Source: Rhabdophis nuchalis (taxonomy: Eukaryota > Chordata > Lepidosauria > Squamata > Natricidae). Taken from it: a stretch of DNA of 64,000 nt. The translations under genes were made by a program, and so were the position numbers. This document shows positions 1 through 12,743 of the stretch, piece after piece (within the stretch, counting starts at the first letter, position 1; each line of letters begins with the position of its first letter). Location of the stretch: positions 172,792,663 through 172,856,662 of the forward strand of contig CM077647.1 in assembly GCA_039707465.1 (NCBI GenBank). Reading direction: 5' to 3'. Below the pieces are notes generated by a model that saw only the letters and a program-made list of their open reading frames with translations, ran no database searches and was not told where the DNA came from.

Positions 1-2
1 AT

Positions 3-33
3 ATGTAAATCAAGGCAAAATTTCTCCTTTAAA
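3..33 (+). promoter_or_regulatory. V1 promoter: octamer plus TTTAAA box
   Basis: ATGTAAAT (3-10) is a one-base variant of the Ig octamer ATGCAAAT. TTTAAA at 28-33 follows after 17 bp, a spacing seen in most V units here, and is likely the TATA-like box. Confidence 0.75.
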
Positions 34-140
34 GGAGTCAGGTGGTTCTACTTTTAAGGCTACACCCACCAGCACAAATCTTGAGCACTTTCCCAAATCA
101 TTCCCTATCAATTCTTCTCAATTCATTAGAGAAAGCCAAG

Positions 141-574
141 ATGACCCCATGGCTGAAGTTGGTGTTCTTACTTGCATCCCTTGGAGGTAATTGTTTCTCT
201 CTACACACAATTGCCTTCCATTTGCTTTTCTTGTATGCAGGAGATCTCACTGAAACTCTTTTCCTTTTAGGAGTCCAATCTCAAGTCCAGTTGGTGGAGT
301 CTGGAGGGGATGTAAGAAGACCTGGGGAGTCCCTCCGTCTCTCCTGCCAAGCCTCTGGATTCACCTTCAGCAGCTATGAGATGAACTGGGTGAGACAGGC
401 TCCTGGGAAAGGACTTGAATGGGTGGCCTATATATGGTCTTCAAAATCTTTACTACTCTGACAAAGTGAAGGGACGCTTCACCATCTCCAGGGACGATGC
501 CAAAAGCCAGCTCTATCTGCAAATGAACAGCCTCAAGGCTGAAGACACAGGAGTCTATTACTGTGCTAGAGAGG
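141..574 (+). pseudogene. IGHV: IGHV segment V1, CDR2 frameshift
   Basis: Heavy-chain variable segment. Leader exon 141-186 (46 nt, ATG ACC CCA TGG), intron 187-270 with GT/TTTTAG borders, V exon 271-574. FR1 ([18 protein letters not shown]), Cys23, CDR1 GFTFSSYE and the FR2 motif WVRQAPGKG are intact. In CDR2 the frame is lost around 433-450: the expected YYSDKVKG is still encoded but one frame over, and the original frame ends at TGA near 459. FR3 and the YYCA end are otherwise well preserved and the RSS is canonical, so the lesion is recent. It could still rearrange but not encode a normal V domain. Belongs to the 46-nt-leader class with V2, V3, V11, V12 and V18. Confidence 0.88.
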
Positions 575-613
575 CACAGTGAGAGGAAGTGAATCTGAAG
601 CTCGGCAAAAACC
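575..613 (+). other. V1 23-RSS
   Basis: Heptamer CACAGTG (575-581), 23-bp spacer, nonamer GCAAAAACC (605-613). Canonical VH recombination signal. Confidence 0.92.
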
Positions 614-669
614 TGCCATTCATTAGAGCAGCCTGCAAGTCCTTTCAGCCTCAGAAGGCTGCATATTCC

Positions 670-880
670 TGTGAAACTAACTTCCAGAGGAAGAAAGAGA
701 TTTAATAACCAATTATTAAATCCTCCCAACACAGAGACAAGTCTGGTTCATAATTCAAAAGGGTTTATTTACAGAAAAATAACAAGCGGTTGCAAAGACG
801 ACCTCCAAGTCTCTTCCCAGATAAATACGAGGAGAGGAAAGAATAGCATTCAAACAATACATTTTATACACTCTACTACA
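670..880 (-). mobile_element. Possible solo LTR (minus strand)
   Basis: Read on the minus strand this 211-bp stretch starts TGT and ends ACA, has a TATAAAA-like box (complement of 861-870) and an AATAAA-type signal (complement of about 763-768) in LTR order. No matching 5-bp target duplication is visible, so the call is tentative. It could also be unrelated non-coding DNA. Confidence 0.3.
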
Positions 881-895
881 GGGGTGGGTTCCTGG

Positions 896-953
896 GGGAT
901 CGGCCAGGATCGCGCGAGCCTGTTCGTGAAATTTAGAGATCCTGGCCGATCCC
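896..953. repeat. Perfect 16-bp inverted repeat
   Basis: GGGATCGGCCAGGATC (896-911) and its exact reverse complement (938-953) flank a 26-nt loop at the left edge of the GC-rich block. Confidence 0.85.
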
Positions 954-1009
954 GTTGGACGATGGACCCGGAAGTTACGTCCGGAACACGTGGCTCGCTC
1001 CGTCAAGAG

Positions 1010-1255
1010 CTCCATTTGAAACTCTTTCTCTGTTGGGGCGCCTGCCTTCCGCCGCCTCTAGCCTGCCAGGCTTCAAAACTAAAGGGCGGGGGCCGGGCCT
1101 TGAAGCTCTTTCATTGTTAGCATGGCTAGGGTGGGCAGCGGAAGGCATGCTAGGTGCGCGAAGGCCCCCCCGCCCTCCCCAGCCGCGCCAACAGGGAAAG
1201 AGTTTCAAGGCCCGGACTGGGCCCTTTAGTTTTGAAGCTGCCAGGGCCGGGCTGG
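1010..1255 (+). repeat. GC-rich diverged repeats upstream of the 98-bp array
   Basis: GC-rich segment with repeated modules reading roughly CTTCAAAACTAAAGGGC and AAGAGTTTCAAGGCCC in both orientations. Several long ORFs here are products of GC-rich repeat composition and are not called as genes. Confidence 0.5.
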
Positions 1256-1257
1256 GC

Positions 1258-3305
<2,048 letters not shown>

Positions 3306-3317
3306 TATTGCATTTTA

Positions 3318-3475
3318 GAACAGAGTTTCTCAATCTGGGCAAGTTGAAAATGGATGGACTTCAACTCCCAGAATTCCCCTGTGAGCCACCAAGCTTAAAG
3401 TTGGATTTGCTGGCTGAGGAATTCTGGAAGTTGAAGCCCACCCACCTTAAAGTTGCCCAGGTTGAGAAACATGGT
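3318..3475. repeat. Palindromic squamate MITE
   Basis: Fold-back repeat. A left arm around CTTCAACTCCCAGAATTCC is answered by GGAATTCTGGAAGTTGAAG on the right. The same arms recur at 3540-3660, 19812-19850 and 37490-37960. Confidence 0.7.
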
Positions 3476-3535
3476 TTTAGGAAGTATACTTCATAATGGT
3501 ATCTCCACTTCAAACTTCATTCTATCTTGTAGTGT

Positions 3536-3662
3536 GTCTCAACCTTAGCAAATTTATGATGCATCAATTTCAATTCCCAGAATTCTTCACCCAGCATAGC
3601 TGGCCTGGGAATTCTGGGAGTTGAAATCCACAAGTCTTAAAGTTCCCAAGTTTGGACATCCC
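3536..3662. repeat. Second palindromic MITE copy
   Basis: Imperfect hairpin with TTCAATTCCCAGAATTCTTC answered by GGGAATTCTGGGAGTTGAAA, followed by CAAGTCTTAAAGTT. Same family as the preceding copy. Confidence 0.65.
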
Positions 3663-3711
3663 TGTCTTAGACTATTTTAAAAAAGATTCTATGAAAAACA
3701 AATTAATATAA

Positions 3712-3782
3712 ACCATTTTTAAAAATTCTATACTCAGTACTTTATAATGTATTGAGTAGAGAATTTTTTTAAATGGTTCACT
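3712..3782. repeat. AT-rich imperfect hairpin
   Basis: AACCATTTTTAAAAATTCTA with ACTCAGTAC is mirrored by GTATTGAGTAGAGAATTT with AAATGGTTC, about 30-bp arms around a short loop. Possibly a small MITE. Confidence 0.5.
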
Positions 3783-4169
3783 TCAATATACAGTGTTAAC
3801 TGGTTTCATTTTCAGTCTTTTGTAGGAGGGATTCTAGTTTTTGGTGTTTTCCTGGCACTGTCATAGTTTGCGTGGGTGTATTATGTCCTGCAGCAGTTGT
3901 ACACATTAATAATGATCAAGTACTACTAATGTTTCCTTATACATTTTAGTGACCTTTCCTTACATAATTGGTGCTGTCTTTCATACTTTTGGATTTCTAT
4001 TTTCTGTTTCTGTTACTTAGCAATTGCTAAAACAAATCCCACGTGAAAAAATATTCAAAGCCTTCTTGATTTTAATTGTCACTTTATTTATTCCTGCACA
4101 TTATAGTATTTATTCATTTTCATATCTGTTTTTCCACTGCTGTGCAAACATAATTCCAGCAGCTGCTAA

Positions 4170-4350
4170 CATTCCCACCTGGTCACATGGCCAGAAAGCC
4201 ACTCCCACCCGGTCACATGGCCAGAAAGCCACTCCCACCCGGTCACATGGCCAGAAAGCCACTCCCCCCGGTCACATGGCCAGAAAGCCACTCCCACCCG
4301 GTCACATGGCCGGCAAGCCACTCCCACCCGGTCACATGGCCGGCAAGCCA
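4170..4350 (+). repeat. 30-bp minisatellite (GGTCACATGGCC units)
   Basis: Six to seven tandem copies of a roughly 30-bp unit GGTCACATGGCCAGAAAGCC plus ACTCCCACCC, then a non-repeated tail (AAGCAGGCCACACCCACAG). Single or double units with the same tail occur at 20560-20640 and 38050-38165, so the array is an expansion inside a dispersed repeat. Confidence 0.85.
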
Positions 4351-4399
4351 CTCCCACAAAGCAGGCCACACCCACAGAACCTGTTCCAAAAATTTTGAA

Positions 4400-5360
4400 A
4401 CCCACCCCTGCTCTACTCCTAAGAAACTCTCCTCCTCCTGCTCATTCGTTTAAGCCATTTCTTTCATCATTCCATACTCTAAAAGGCCAACTTGACAATT
4501 TCTTGAGAGGCCCCTATATCTTATTTAGTTTTTCTCTGGTGCCTTTCGTTTGAGCTGATGGCTTCCTATCTAACTTGTACGTAGGGTTGGAGTAACAAAG
4601 GTTATCCTGTCCTATTTACTGAACACATTTTGTGGTTAGCAAAAGCACAGTAACCTACTATACTTTTTAGGCAAGAATACATTTAAGATGGTAAAAGAAT
4701 ACAAAAGTATCACATTTTATTAAAGAGTAACAATAGCATTTCCTTCAAGATGATCTTGGGATCAGCAGCATGGGACCTATTTTCCAATTGGAGGGGAAAA
4801 CCCCCCAGAAAATTTAGACCAAAGAAGAATCTGAATCCAGTCAAGAACTTTCTTTATATCTGAACAGCTCTCAAATTAAGAAAAAGTACTCATACAGATG
4901 TAGGCAGGTACTACTTTTAATAATATTTGTATCCTCAAAGATACCGTTCCTTTCTGTTGGGAATGTAGATATGAAATAATTCTTATTGGGTGTTTATCTA
5001 CTTTTATGTTGAGATTGGAAGAAAAGAAAGCAATAATTCCTTCCCTTAATTCCTGTGTTTTAAATCTTCTTATGACTTATTTAACTATTGAGAAAATCAA
5101 TTTAAGATTTGTTCATCCCCACAAGATGTGAGAGCAATATATAGTTTTATAGAAAAGCAAAACTCCCCGTAAAGTCCTTCATGTGTTCTCCACTTCTCTT
5201 CACCTCCTGAAGCATAAGAATCTGGAAATAAGAATAGAAACCTTTTACCAGACCAATTCTCGAATATAGCTCATCTGCCTGGAATCCACACTGTATATAA
5301 GACATTGATAGAATTGGGCTAGCACAGAGGTATTTCACGAGAAGAGTCCTCCATTCCTGT
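4400..5360. other. No gene seen
   Basis: Nearly 1 kb of AT-rich DNA with no V remnant, LINE reading frame or clear SINE. Short ORFs are featureless. Confidence 0.5.
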
Positions 5361-5369
5361 GCTCACAAT

Positions 5370-7372
5370 TATTATTATTATTATTACTATTATTAAATTT
5401 ATACCCCACCCTTCTCCTTGTTAGGACCCAGGGCGGCGCACAGGCATTATATAAAACCATAAATACAATATACATCTATTAAAAATATATTAAATTAACT
5501 CACCCGTGCTAAAACCCGTTATTAAAAACCATAGCCAATTATAATTTATATTTAAAAAGTCAGAAGCGGGGGGCTATCCTAGGCTGGCTTGTTGGAATAA
5601 GTACGTCTTAAGACGTTGGCGGAAGAGGCGGAGGTCCGAGATAGTGCGAAGGTCGGGGGGTAGGTCATTACAGAGGGCTGGGCCTGCCACAGAGAAGGCT
5701 CTTCCCCTGGGTGTCGCCAGCCGGCATTGCCCAGCCGACGGCACCCGGAGAAGGCCCGCTCTGTGGGAGTGGACAGGACGAAGGGATGTATGGGGCAGGA
5801 GGCGGTCTCATATATAGCTAGGCCCCGAGCCATGGAGCGATTTAAAGATGGTAGTCAATACCTTGAAGCGCACTCGAAAGGCCACAGGCAGCCAGTGCAG
5901 CTCGCACAGGAGAGGTGTTATGTGGGCTTGCCTTGGGGCACCCATAACCACCCGTGCGGCCGCATTCTGCACTAACTGTAGCTTTCGAGTGCACCTCAAG
6001 GGGAGCCCCATGTAGAGAGCGTTACAGTAATCCAGCCGAGATGTCACGAGCGCTTGAGTGACTGTGCGAAGGGCCCCCCGGTCTATAAGGGGCGCAACTG
6101 GCGTATCAGGCGAACTTGATAGAATGCCCTCCTGGCCACGGCCGCCACATGGTCCTCCATGGACAGCCGGGAATCCAGGAGGACGCCCAAGTTGCGCGCC
6201 CTCTCCACGGGGGCAAGATGTTCACCCCCAATGGCCAGTGTTGGACTAATCTGGCTAAACCGGGGTGCCGGAAACCACAGCCATTCGGTCTTGGAGGGGT
6301 TGAGTTTGAGTTTGTTACTACCCATCCAGACCCGTACGGCCTCCAGACACCGGGACAGCACCTCGACAGCATCGTTGGGGTGGTTTGGGGTGGATATGTA
6401 CAGCTGAGTGTCATCAGCGTACAGATGGTACTCCACCCCAAAACCATGGATGATCTCGCCCAGCGGCTTCATGTAGGTGTTGAACAGAAGTGGCGAGAGG
6501 ACCGACCCCTGAGGAACCCCACATGTGAGGGGCCTCGGGGCCGACCTCTGCCCTCCTGCCAACACCCATTGCGACCGACCAGAGAGGTAGGACGAGAACC
6601 ACCGTAAAACGGTGCCTCTCAACCCCAACCCCCCCAATCGGTGCAATAAGATACCATGGTCGATGGTATCAAAAGCCGCTGAGAGGTCTAACAGGACCAG
6701 GATAGAGGAGCAACCTCTATCCCGAGCCCTCCAGAGATCATCCACCAACGCGGCCAATGCCGTCTCGGTACTGTGACCGGGCCGGAAGCCGGACTGGCGC
6801 GGGTCTAGATAATCAACTTCCTCCAGGTGTCGAGGGAACTGTTGGGCCACCACACTCTCAACAACCCTCACTAAAAAGTGAAGGTTGGAGACGGGACGAT
6901 AGTTCTCTAATAAAGCCGGGTCCAGGGATGGCTTCTTGAGGAGGGGCCTCACCACCGCCTCTTTCAAGACGGTGGGCAAATACCCCTCACTCAGAGATGA
7001 ATTCACAATACCCTGGAGCCAGCCTCGTGTCACCTCCCAGGATGCCAGTACAAGCCAAGAGGGGCACGGGTCCAATAAACATGTGGTGGCTCTAAGGTTC
7101 CTCCGCAACCTGTCCATATCCTCGGTAGTGACAAAGTCAAACTCCTTCCAAGGTGTAATCTCAAGACCAGCACTGGGCACCTCGACTGGGTCACTTTCAG
7201 TGGAGGGCAACTCGTTCCGAATCTGAGTGATTTTGTCCTGCAGGAAAACTCCAAATTCCTCTGCTCGACCCTGCAAAGGGGCTTCCCGCGGCCTCAGATG
7301 AAGGAGGGAGCGGGTCACCCCAAACAGGGCGGCAGGGCGGTTTTCCACAGACGCGATAAGGGTGGCACAATA
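5370..7372 (-). mobile_element. L2-like LINE, 5'-truncated, 2.0 kb, with TSD
   Basis: Minus-strand non-LTR retrotransposon of the CR1/L2 group. The frame 7348-6083 carries the RT: NYRPVSNL, the motif A region LDLSAAFDTIDH, motif B GVPQGSVLSPLLF and catalytic YADDTQLY. A frameshift near 6060-6080 separates it from the C-terminal part (SRLDYCNALYMGLPLRCT and LHWLPVAFRVRFK) at 6047-5580. The 3' end is an ATT-rich tail at 5370-5397. CTCACAAT occurs at 5362-5369 and again at 7373-7380, an 8-bp target duplication defining the insert. The endonuclease domain is missing, so the copy is dead. Confidence 0.9.
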
Positions 7373-7536
7373 CTCACAATAATATGGTCTCTCACTAGTG
7401 AATTGAATAGCTTATGCCATCAGGCTTGAAATTTTGGGCTTGGAAAACCTAGAACTACAGTGCCTACGGTCTCACCTAAACATAGTACCCAAAATTGTCT
7501 GCTACCATGTCCTACCTGTCAATGAATACTTCAGCT

Positions 7537-7626
7537 CTAACTGCAATGATACACGTGTCAACTCACAAAAAACATCACCATGCCTTTTTATCGAGTTGAC
7601 ATAGAGAAATGAGAATTCCAGGCATT
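7537..7626 (+). repeat. Dispersed repeat, copy 1 of a direct pair
   Basis: About 90 bp around ACACGTGTCAACTCACAAAA and TTTTTATCGAGTTGACATAG, repeated with few changes at 8257-8358. Family not recognised. Confidence 0.6.
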
Positions 7627-7678
7627 TTTCCAGGAACTTTCTTCTTTCCTTTCCTCCTCCCACTACTTCCTATTTTTC

Positions 7679-7772
7679 CTCCCTCCCTCCCTTCTTCCTT
7701 CCTTCCTTCCTTCCTTCCCTCCCTCCCTCCCTCCCTCCCTCCCTCCTTCCTTTCCTTCCTTCCTCTTCCTAA
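7679..7772 (+). repeat. CCTT/CCCT microsatellite
   Basis: Pure pyrimidine run of CTTCC, CCTT and CCCT units, flanked by further pyrimidine-rich DNA from about 7640. Confidence 0.9.
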
Positions 7773-8256
7773 GACCTTCCATTATTCACTTTGGTGGTGA
7801 CACATAGATTCTTAAAAATCCTTCACTTCAAAAAATAGATTCCACTATATAAAGCAATATTTATGTTACCTCATTTCTTATTCTTACTGGGTGTATTTTT
7901 TTTTTCCTTTAAAAAATGTTGTATGGCCATACATCCCAATCCATTGTCTCCATTCAGGGTAAGCAATAGGATGTGCAATGCTCAGAAAAAGAGTTATTAG
8001 TGAAGAGCCAAAAGAGGAAAAAGGCAAGAGATCTAATGAAATCCAGGTGCATCAGATGAACCCATGAAACCCATAAAAACAACCTCCACCACCCACTATG
8101 ATGTTGGTCAATCAGACTTTCACACAAAGTTGTTCAGATAACTTCAGATACAGAAGGTATAGACTGATTACCAGTCTTAATCCTTCCATAGTAATTCTAC
8201 TGGTTGATTATTTTGGGCACATTTTGGGCAGAAGGCCACAGTTGTAGCCAAACCCT

Positions 8257-8358
8257 TCAGCTTCAATTGCAATAATACACGTGTCAATTCACAAAAAAAC
8301 ATCACCGTGACTTTTTATCGAGTTGACATAGAGAAATGCGAATTCCAGGCATTTTTGT
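8257..8358 (+). repeat. Dispersed repeat, copy 2 of a direct pair
   Basis: Near-identical to 7537-7626; begins TTCAATTGCAATAATACACG and ends GAATTCCAGGCATTTTTG. Confidence 0.6.
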
Positions 8359-8530
8359 GGTCAGAGGGAAATTCCAAGCTGGCCTGTAATGTGCATGGAT
8401 AGATTTAATTACTAATTAGCTAATTAGCTAATGTGATTTATTACCAGGCAGAGGGGAAGGGGGATACAGGGGTAAAGTTCAAACGCAATGAAGTGAAAGC
8501 AGTTTTGGCTCCACCGGAGCTCAAGCCAGA

Positions 8531-8945
8531 ATGTCAATCCTAATAAATGATGGGATTTGTTTTGAACTTCGTCTCGAGGCTCGTGAATTAATTAGGTTGA
8601 TTTTTGGGAGCTTCACAACATGGGCAAACAATAGATACAAACTCAAGGTAAACCACACCATACTCAATTGCAGAAAATGTGACTTCAGCAACAGAGTGGT
8701 GAATGCCTGGAATGCACTACCTGACTGTGTTGTTACGTTCTCAAGCCCCCCATAACTTTAATCTTAAGATGTCTACTATGGACCTCAACCGATTCCTAAG
8801 AGGTCTGTAAGGGGATGTGCATAAGTTCACCAGCTTGTCCCTCTCCCATTGTCCCTATTCATTCACACCCCTTTCTGGTGTTCATGTCCATGTTTATAGT
8901 TATACCTGTTATCTTGTGCATGCTTGACAAACTAAATAAATATTT
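8531..8945 (+). mobile_element. LINE ORF2 C-terminal fragment, family not assigned
   Basis: A 74-codon frame (8531-8755) contains NRYKLKVNHTILNC and FSNRVVNAWNALPD, the pattern found at the C-terminus of jockey/CR1-type reverse transcriptases. A 3' UTR-like stretch follows and ends at GACAAACTAAATAAATA near 8942. No RT core is present. Confidence 0.55.
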
Positions 8946-9129
8946 TTTTAAAAAAATATCCTGGGGAATATGGTGGTGCCTTTTGTTCCTCATCACTTAC
9001 ACCAGGATGTAGCAATATCATCCTCAATAAAATTGGCCATGTCAGAAGAGGTGAGCTGTGCACAAATGTGGTTTCATCTTGAAGGTTGATTATATCTTCT
9101 CTTATTTGCTTAATGTACTGTATCATATG

Positions 9130-9432
9130 TATTGCATCCTACCCCATACATCCCTCCGGCCGATTCGCTCCCACAGAGAGGGACTTCTCCGGGTGCCGTC
9201 CATTAGGCAATGCCAGCGGGCGACGCCCAGGGGAAGGGCCTTCTCTGTGGTGTGCCCAACCCTCTGGAATGACCTACCCCCCGATCTCAGAACAACTACG
9301 GACCTCCGCGCCTTCCGTCAGAAATTAAAGACCCAAATGTTCCATCAGGCCGGTCTGGCCTAATTTATTTTACCTAGCCTATAGTCTGTACCTTAAATTG
9401 TTTTAAATTGGTTTTAAATGGGGTAGAGTTTT
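9130..9432 (+). mobile_element. L2-like LINE 3' fragment
   Basis: Encodes the L2 C-terminal phrase HTSLRPIRSHREGLLRVPS then FSVVCPTLWNDLPPDLR, ending with FHQAGLA and a stop at 9363. Only about 300 bp are present and the conserved 3' end is missing. Confidence 0.8.
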
Positions 9433-9465
9433 AATAATTCTAATGTATGGACCATAGGTTCAGGA

Positions 9466-9850
9466 CCACTGATGTAGAGCAAAGATTACCCCAAAAAGAA
9501 GATAAAAATCTGGGTGCATCTTATACACTGAATACAGCATTTTTGGCCTACTGAAACCCCACCCCCTTTGCAAAAATGGACATGCAGAGGGCTTGGGAGG
9601 CTTGTAAAATGCTTTTGGGGGCTGGGAAGCAGAAAAATAGTGTGGGGGCTGCAGCCCCCAGGAGGAATCTACAAGCTTCCCAAAGCTCTGCATCCCCACC
9701 TTTCTTATTTTGCAAAAAAAAACCAAGTCATGCAAAGGGTTTGGAAGGCCTGCAGAGTGCAAAATTATTATTTTTTAAGAAAAAAAACTTCCTCAAAATC
9801 ATGGGGTGTCTTATACTCCAATGCGTCTTATAGTCCAAAAAATAGGGTAT
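9466..9850. repeat. Dispersed repeat with GTATAAGAC-type ends
   Basis: Non-coding. Contains TGGACATGCAGAGGGCTTGG and GGCTGCAGCCCC; ends with GTCTTATAGTCCAAAAAATA. A related copy with the same order lies at 40975-41252. Probably a non-autonomous DNA transposon. Confidence 0.5.
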
Positions 9851-10134
9851 ATATTATACTCTTTGAGCTCAGAGAGACTATTAGTTCACAATGCAACTGC
9901 AGTTTGACTTTGTGAGTTGTTTGGACTTGGCTATTATGGTCCAAAGTTCCTATATTATTTACTAACAGGGTAAATGGAAGGGATGCCTCACCGTCTCCCA
10001 AAACCAACTCGATTTGCAAGGGAAAAACTTTAAAACAGAGGGCACGGCTTATTATTAAACATTATTTGAAAATCATATGTGTAAAGTCTGTGCAAAGAGG
10101 GAGTCCCCTGAGGAGCTCTTTTATCCTAAGCGAT

Positions 10135-10165
10135 ATGTAAATCGAGGCACAATTTCCTCTTTAAA
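10135..10165 (+). promoter_or_regulatory. V2 promoter: octamer variant plus TTTAAA
   Basis: ATGTAAAT at 10135-10142, TTTAAA at 10160-10165. The conserved upstream phrase GAGCTCTTTTATCC is present. Confidence 0.8.
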
Positions 10166-10268
10166 GCTCCTGGTTTCCCTTTTCAGGCAACACCCACCAA
10201 GACAAAGTTGGTTCATGTTGCAGGATACTTTCATATCAATTACCTTCCATTCATTTCAGGGAGCAAAA

Positions 10269-10714
10269 ATGTCCCTGTGGTTAAATTTGGTGTTCCTTCT
10301 AGCAATCCTCAGAGGTAATTTTTTCCTAACTATTCAGATTTCGCACACACACACACCTTTCATTCTTCTATGCAGGAGAGCTAACCATAAAACTGCTTTC
10401 ATTTTAGGTGTCCAATCTGAGGTCCAGTTGGTGGAGTCTGGAGGGGATGTGAGAAGACCTGGGGAGTCCCTCCGTCTCTCCTGCCAAGCCTCTGGATTCA
10501 CCTTCAGCAGCTACAGCATGCACTGGGTGAGACAGGCTCCAGGGAAAGGACTGGAATGGGTGTCATACATAAACTCTGCTTCCAGTGCCATTTACTACTC
10601 TGACAAAGTCAAGGGCCGCTTCACCACCTCCAGGGACAATGCCAAAAGCCAGCAGTATCTGCAAATGAACAGCCTCAAGGCTGAAGACACAGGAGTCTAT
10701 TACTGTGCAAGACA
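10269..10714 (+). CDS. IGHV: IGHV segment V2, intact
   Basis: Complete heavy-chain V segment. Leader exon 10269-10314 (46 nt, ATG TCC CTG TGG), intron 10315-10407 containing a short CA run, V exon 10408-10714. Mature start [18 protein letters not shown]1 [10 protein letters not shown]2 [18 protein letters not shown]2 INSASSAI (8 residues); FR3 with [17 protein letters not shown]; ends VYYCAR plus two bases at the heptamer. Cys23, Trp41 and Cys104 are present. The frame stays open through the RSS by chance. It supplies one V choice for V(D)J joining. Functional status is inferred from an intact frame, splice sites, promoter and RSS. Confidence 0.93.
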
Positions 10715-10753
10715 CACAGTGAGAGGAAGTGAATCTGAAGCCAAGCAAAAACC
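10715..10753 (+). other. V2 23-RSS
   Basis: CACAGTG (10715-10721), 23-bp spacer, GCAAAAACC (10745-10753). Confidence 0.93.
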
Positions 10754-11002
10754 TACCATTCATCGGAGCAGCCCTGCAAGACCATGTAGTCCCAGATGGC
10801 TGCCGGATTGTCAAGAGGAAGAAAATCAGCAGTGTGATTTTCCCGTTGGAGGGGAGGTAACCATAAAATCTGAGCAAAGAAAATAAACTGTGGAGTTAAA
10901 CAGGAACCCCCGCCCCCTAAAACAGGGCTAAAAGAAATATCTTTAGATCTTTAGATATTAGATAAATATCCACTCCTCTGCTCACAAAAGAATCCCTTAT
11001 GC

Positions 11003-11349
11003 CAGGGATCCTCAATCCCCAGGCCGCGGACCGGTGCCGGTCCGTGGCTTGATAGGAACCGGGCCACAGTGAGCAGGGCAACTCTTAGAAAAAGCCAGAG
11101 AGGAGGGAGGAGGGGGCAGCCCCCTGGGCAGAGTGCGCACCGGGAGCGGGAGAGCGCAGGCGTGGCTGCTCACGCCGTTGGGGGCCCGAGAGGGGCGAGT
11201 GAGCTGACTCATGCCCCCATGTGTGCATGCGCCACCTGTTCCCTCTGCCCCCCGCTACCCCTCTACGCCGGCCGAGCCATGGCCACCGGTCCGCGGAATT
11301 TTTTTAATATGAAACCGGTCCCTGGTGCCAAAAGGTTTGGGGACCCCTG
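11003..11349. mobile_element. hAT-type MITE with perfect 8-bp TSD
   Basis: A 347-bp element with ends CAGGGATCCTCAATCCCC and GTTTGGGGACCCCTG, rich in CCGCGGACCGGTGCCGG-like sequence. CCTTATGC flanks it exactly at 10995-11002 and 11350-11357, the 8-bp duplication typical of hAT. The flanking sequence continues CACCAGACTTGAAATTTTGG, and an uninterrupted relative (CTTATGCCATCAGGCTTG) lies at 7411, an empty site. Non-coding. Confidence 0.92.
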
Positions 11350-11609
11350 CCTTATGCCACCAGACTTGAAATTTTGGGCTTAGACAACTTAGAACATGCT
11401 GCAATGTTATTTCTTGAACCTGCCGTAGCTCTTATTTTAGTGAGGCCAAATTGAGTTCAGTCTGTGTGCAATTTTTAAAATTGCACACAACGAGCCCTGG
11501 GACTCCTGTACATGAGACCACCTGTTTACTAGGCAACTGGGCAGCTTCATTTGTGAGGGAGATAGGGCTTGGGTTTTGGAGACCCTAACACATACAAATA
11601 TACATATAT

Positions 11610-11764
11610 GGTATTCAGCAGATTCTGACCAGTTCCGGAAAACCAGAAGCGAAGATTTTGTGTAGTTCGGAGAATCGGTAAATACCACCTCTGACTGGCC
11701 CCGCCCCCATCTATTCTCCACCTCTTGAGTCCCAGCTGATTGGAGTGGGCAGGAAAGACATCCC
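11610..11764 (+). repeat. Dispersed squamate repeat, left part
   Basis: Segment with GTTCGGAGAATCGGTAAATA and GGCCCCGCCCCCATCTATT; it seems to continue after the CR1 copy at 12438-12540 (ending near GAACCGGTAGTAAAAA), so CR1 probably landed inside it. A diverged relative is at 13140-13225. Confidence 0.45.
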
Positions 11765-12437
11765 TGTGAGAGGGATCTTGGAATCCTAGTGGACAACCAT
11801 TTAAATATGAGCCAGCAGTGTGCAGCAGCTGCCAAAAAAGCCAACACAGTTCTAGTCTGCATAAACAGAGGGATAGAATCTAGATCACGTGAAATGTTAA
11901 TGCCACTGTATAGTGCCTTGGTAAGGCCACACTTGGAATACTGCATACAGTTTTGGTCGCCACGATGTAGAAAAGACGTGGAGACTCTGGAAAGAGTGCA
12001 GAGAAGAGCAACCAAGATGATTAGGGGACTGGAGACTAAAACATATGAAAAACGGTTGCATGACCTGGGTATGTCTAGTTTGATGAAGAGAAGGACCAGG
12101 GGAGACATGATAGCAGAGTTCCGATATCTCAGAGGGTGCCACAAAGAAGAGGGAGTCAAACTATTCTCCAAGGCACCTGAGGGCAGGACAAGAAGCAACG
12201 GGTGGAAACTAATCAAGGAGAGAAGCAACTTAGAACTAAGGAGAAATTTCCTGACAGTAAGAACAATTAACCTCTGGAACAGCTTGCCTCCAGAAGTTGT
12301 GAAAGCCCCAACCCTGGAAGTCTTTAAGAAGATGTTAGATAGCCATTTGTCTGAAATGGTATAAGGCTCCTGCCCACGCAGGGGGTTGGACTAGAAGACC
12401 TATAAGGTCCCTTCCAACTCTGCTATTGTATTGTATA
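11765..12437 (+). mobile_element. CR1 LINE 3' fragment
   Basis: A 191-codon frame (11789-12364) carries the CR1 ORF2 C-terminus: [44 protein letters not shown] and [20 protein letters not shown]. It ends with the CR1 3' signature GGGGGTTGGACTAGAAGACC and an ATTGT microsatellite tail. 5'-truncated and non-autonomous. Confidence 0.93.
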
Positions 12438-12743
12438 AATGCAGATTTCACCGTATCCTTCCCCTGCCATGCCCACAAAGTCAACCCATGCCCACCAAGA
12501 ACCGGTAGTAAAAAAATTTGAATGCCACCACTGACAAATATATACGAAGGAGACCGAAAACAAGATGGATTGACATCCCCAAGTATTGCGGGCTGAACTG
12601 TTAAAAGCGAGTACCATATCAATTGGAAATGTGTAGAAGAGGCCTTCCTCCTGCAGTGGATAGACAATGACCCAAATGATGGTGATGATGGTGATGGTGA
12701 TGAACATACATTCTTATAAGCTCTCTTGGGAGGGGCCACTCAG

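Noticed and set aside
4170..4350. CRISPR-like array of short repeats
   Set aside because: Contiguous minisatellite without spacers, in vertebrate DNA.
6083..7348. 421-codon minus-strand ORF as a host gene
   Set aside because: RT motifs and flanking 8-bp TSD identify a truncated L2-like LINE.
10408..10886. V2 reading frame continuing past the RSS as a longer protein
   Set aside because: The heptamer at 10715 marks the end of the V segment. The frame beyond it is chance; several other V frames end at varied points after the RSS.
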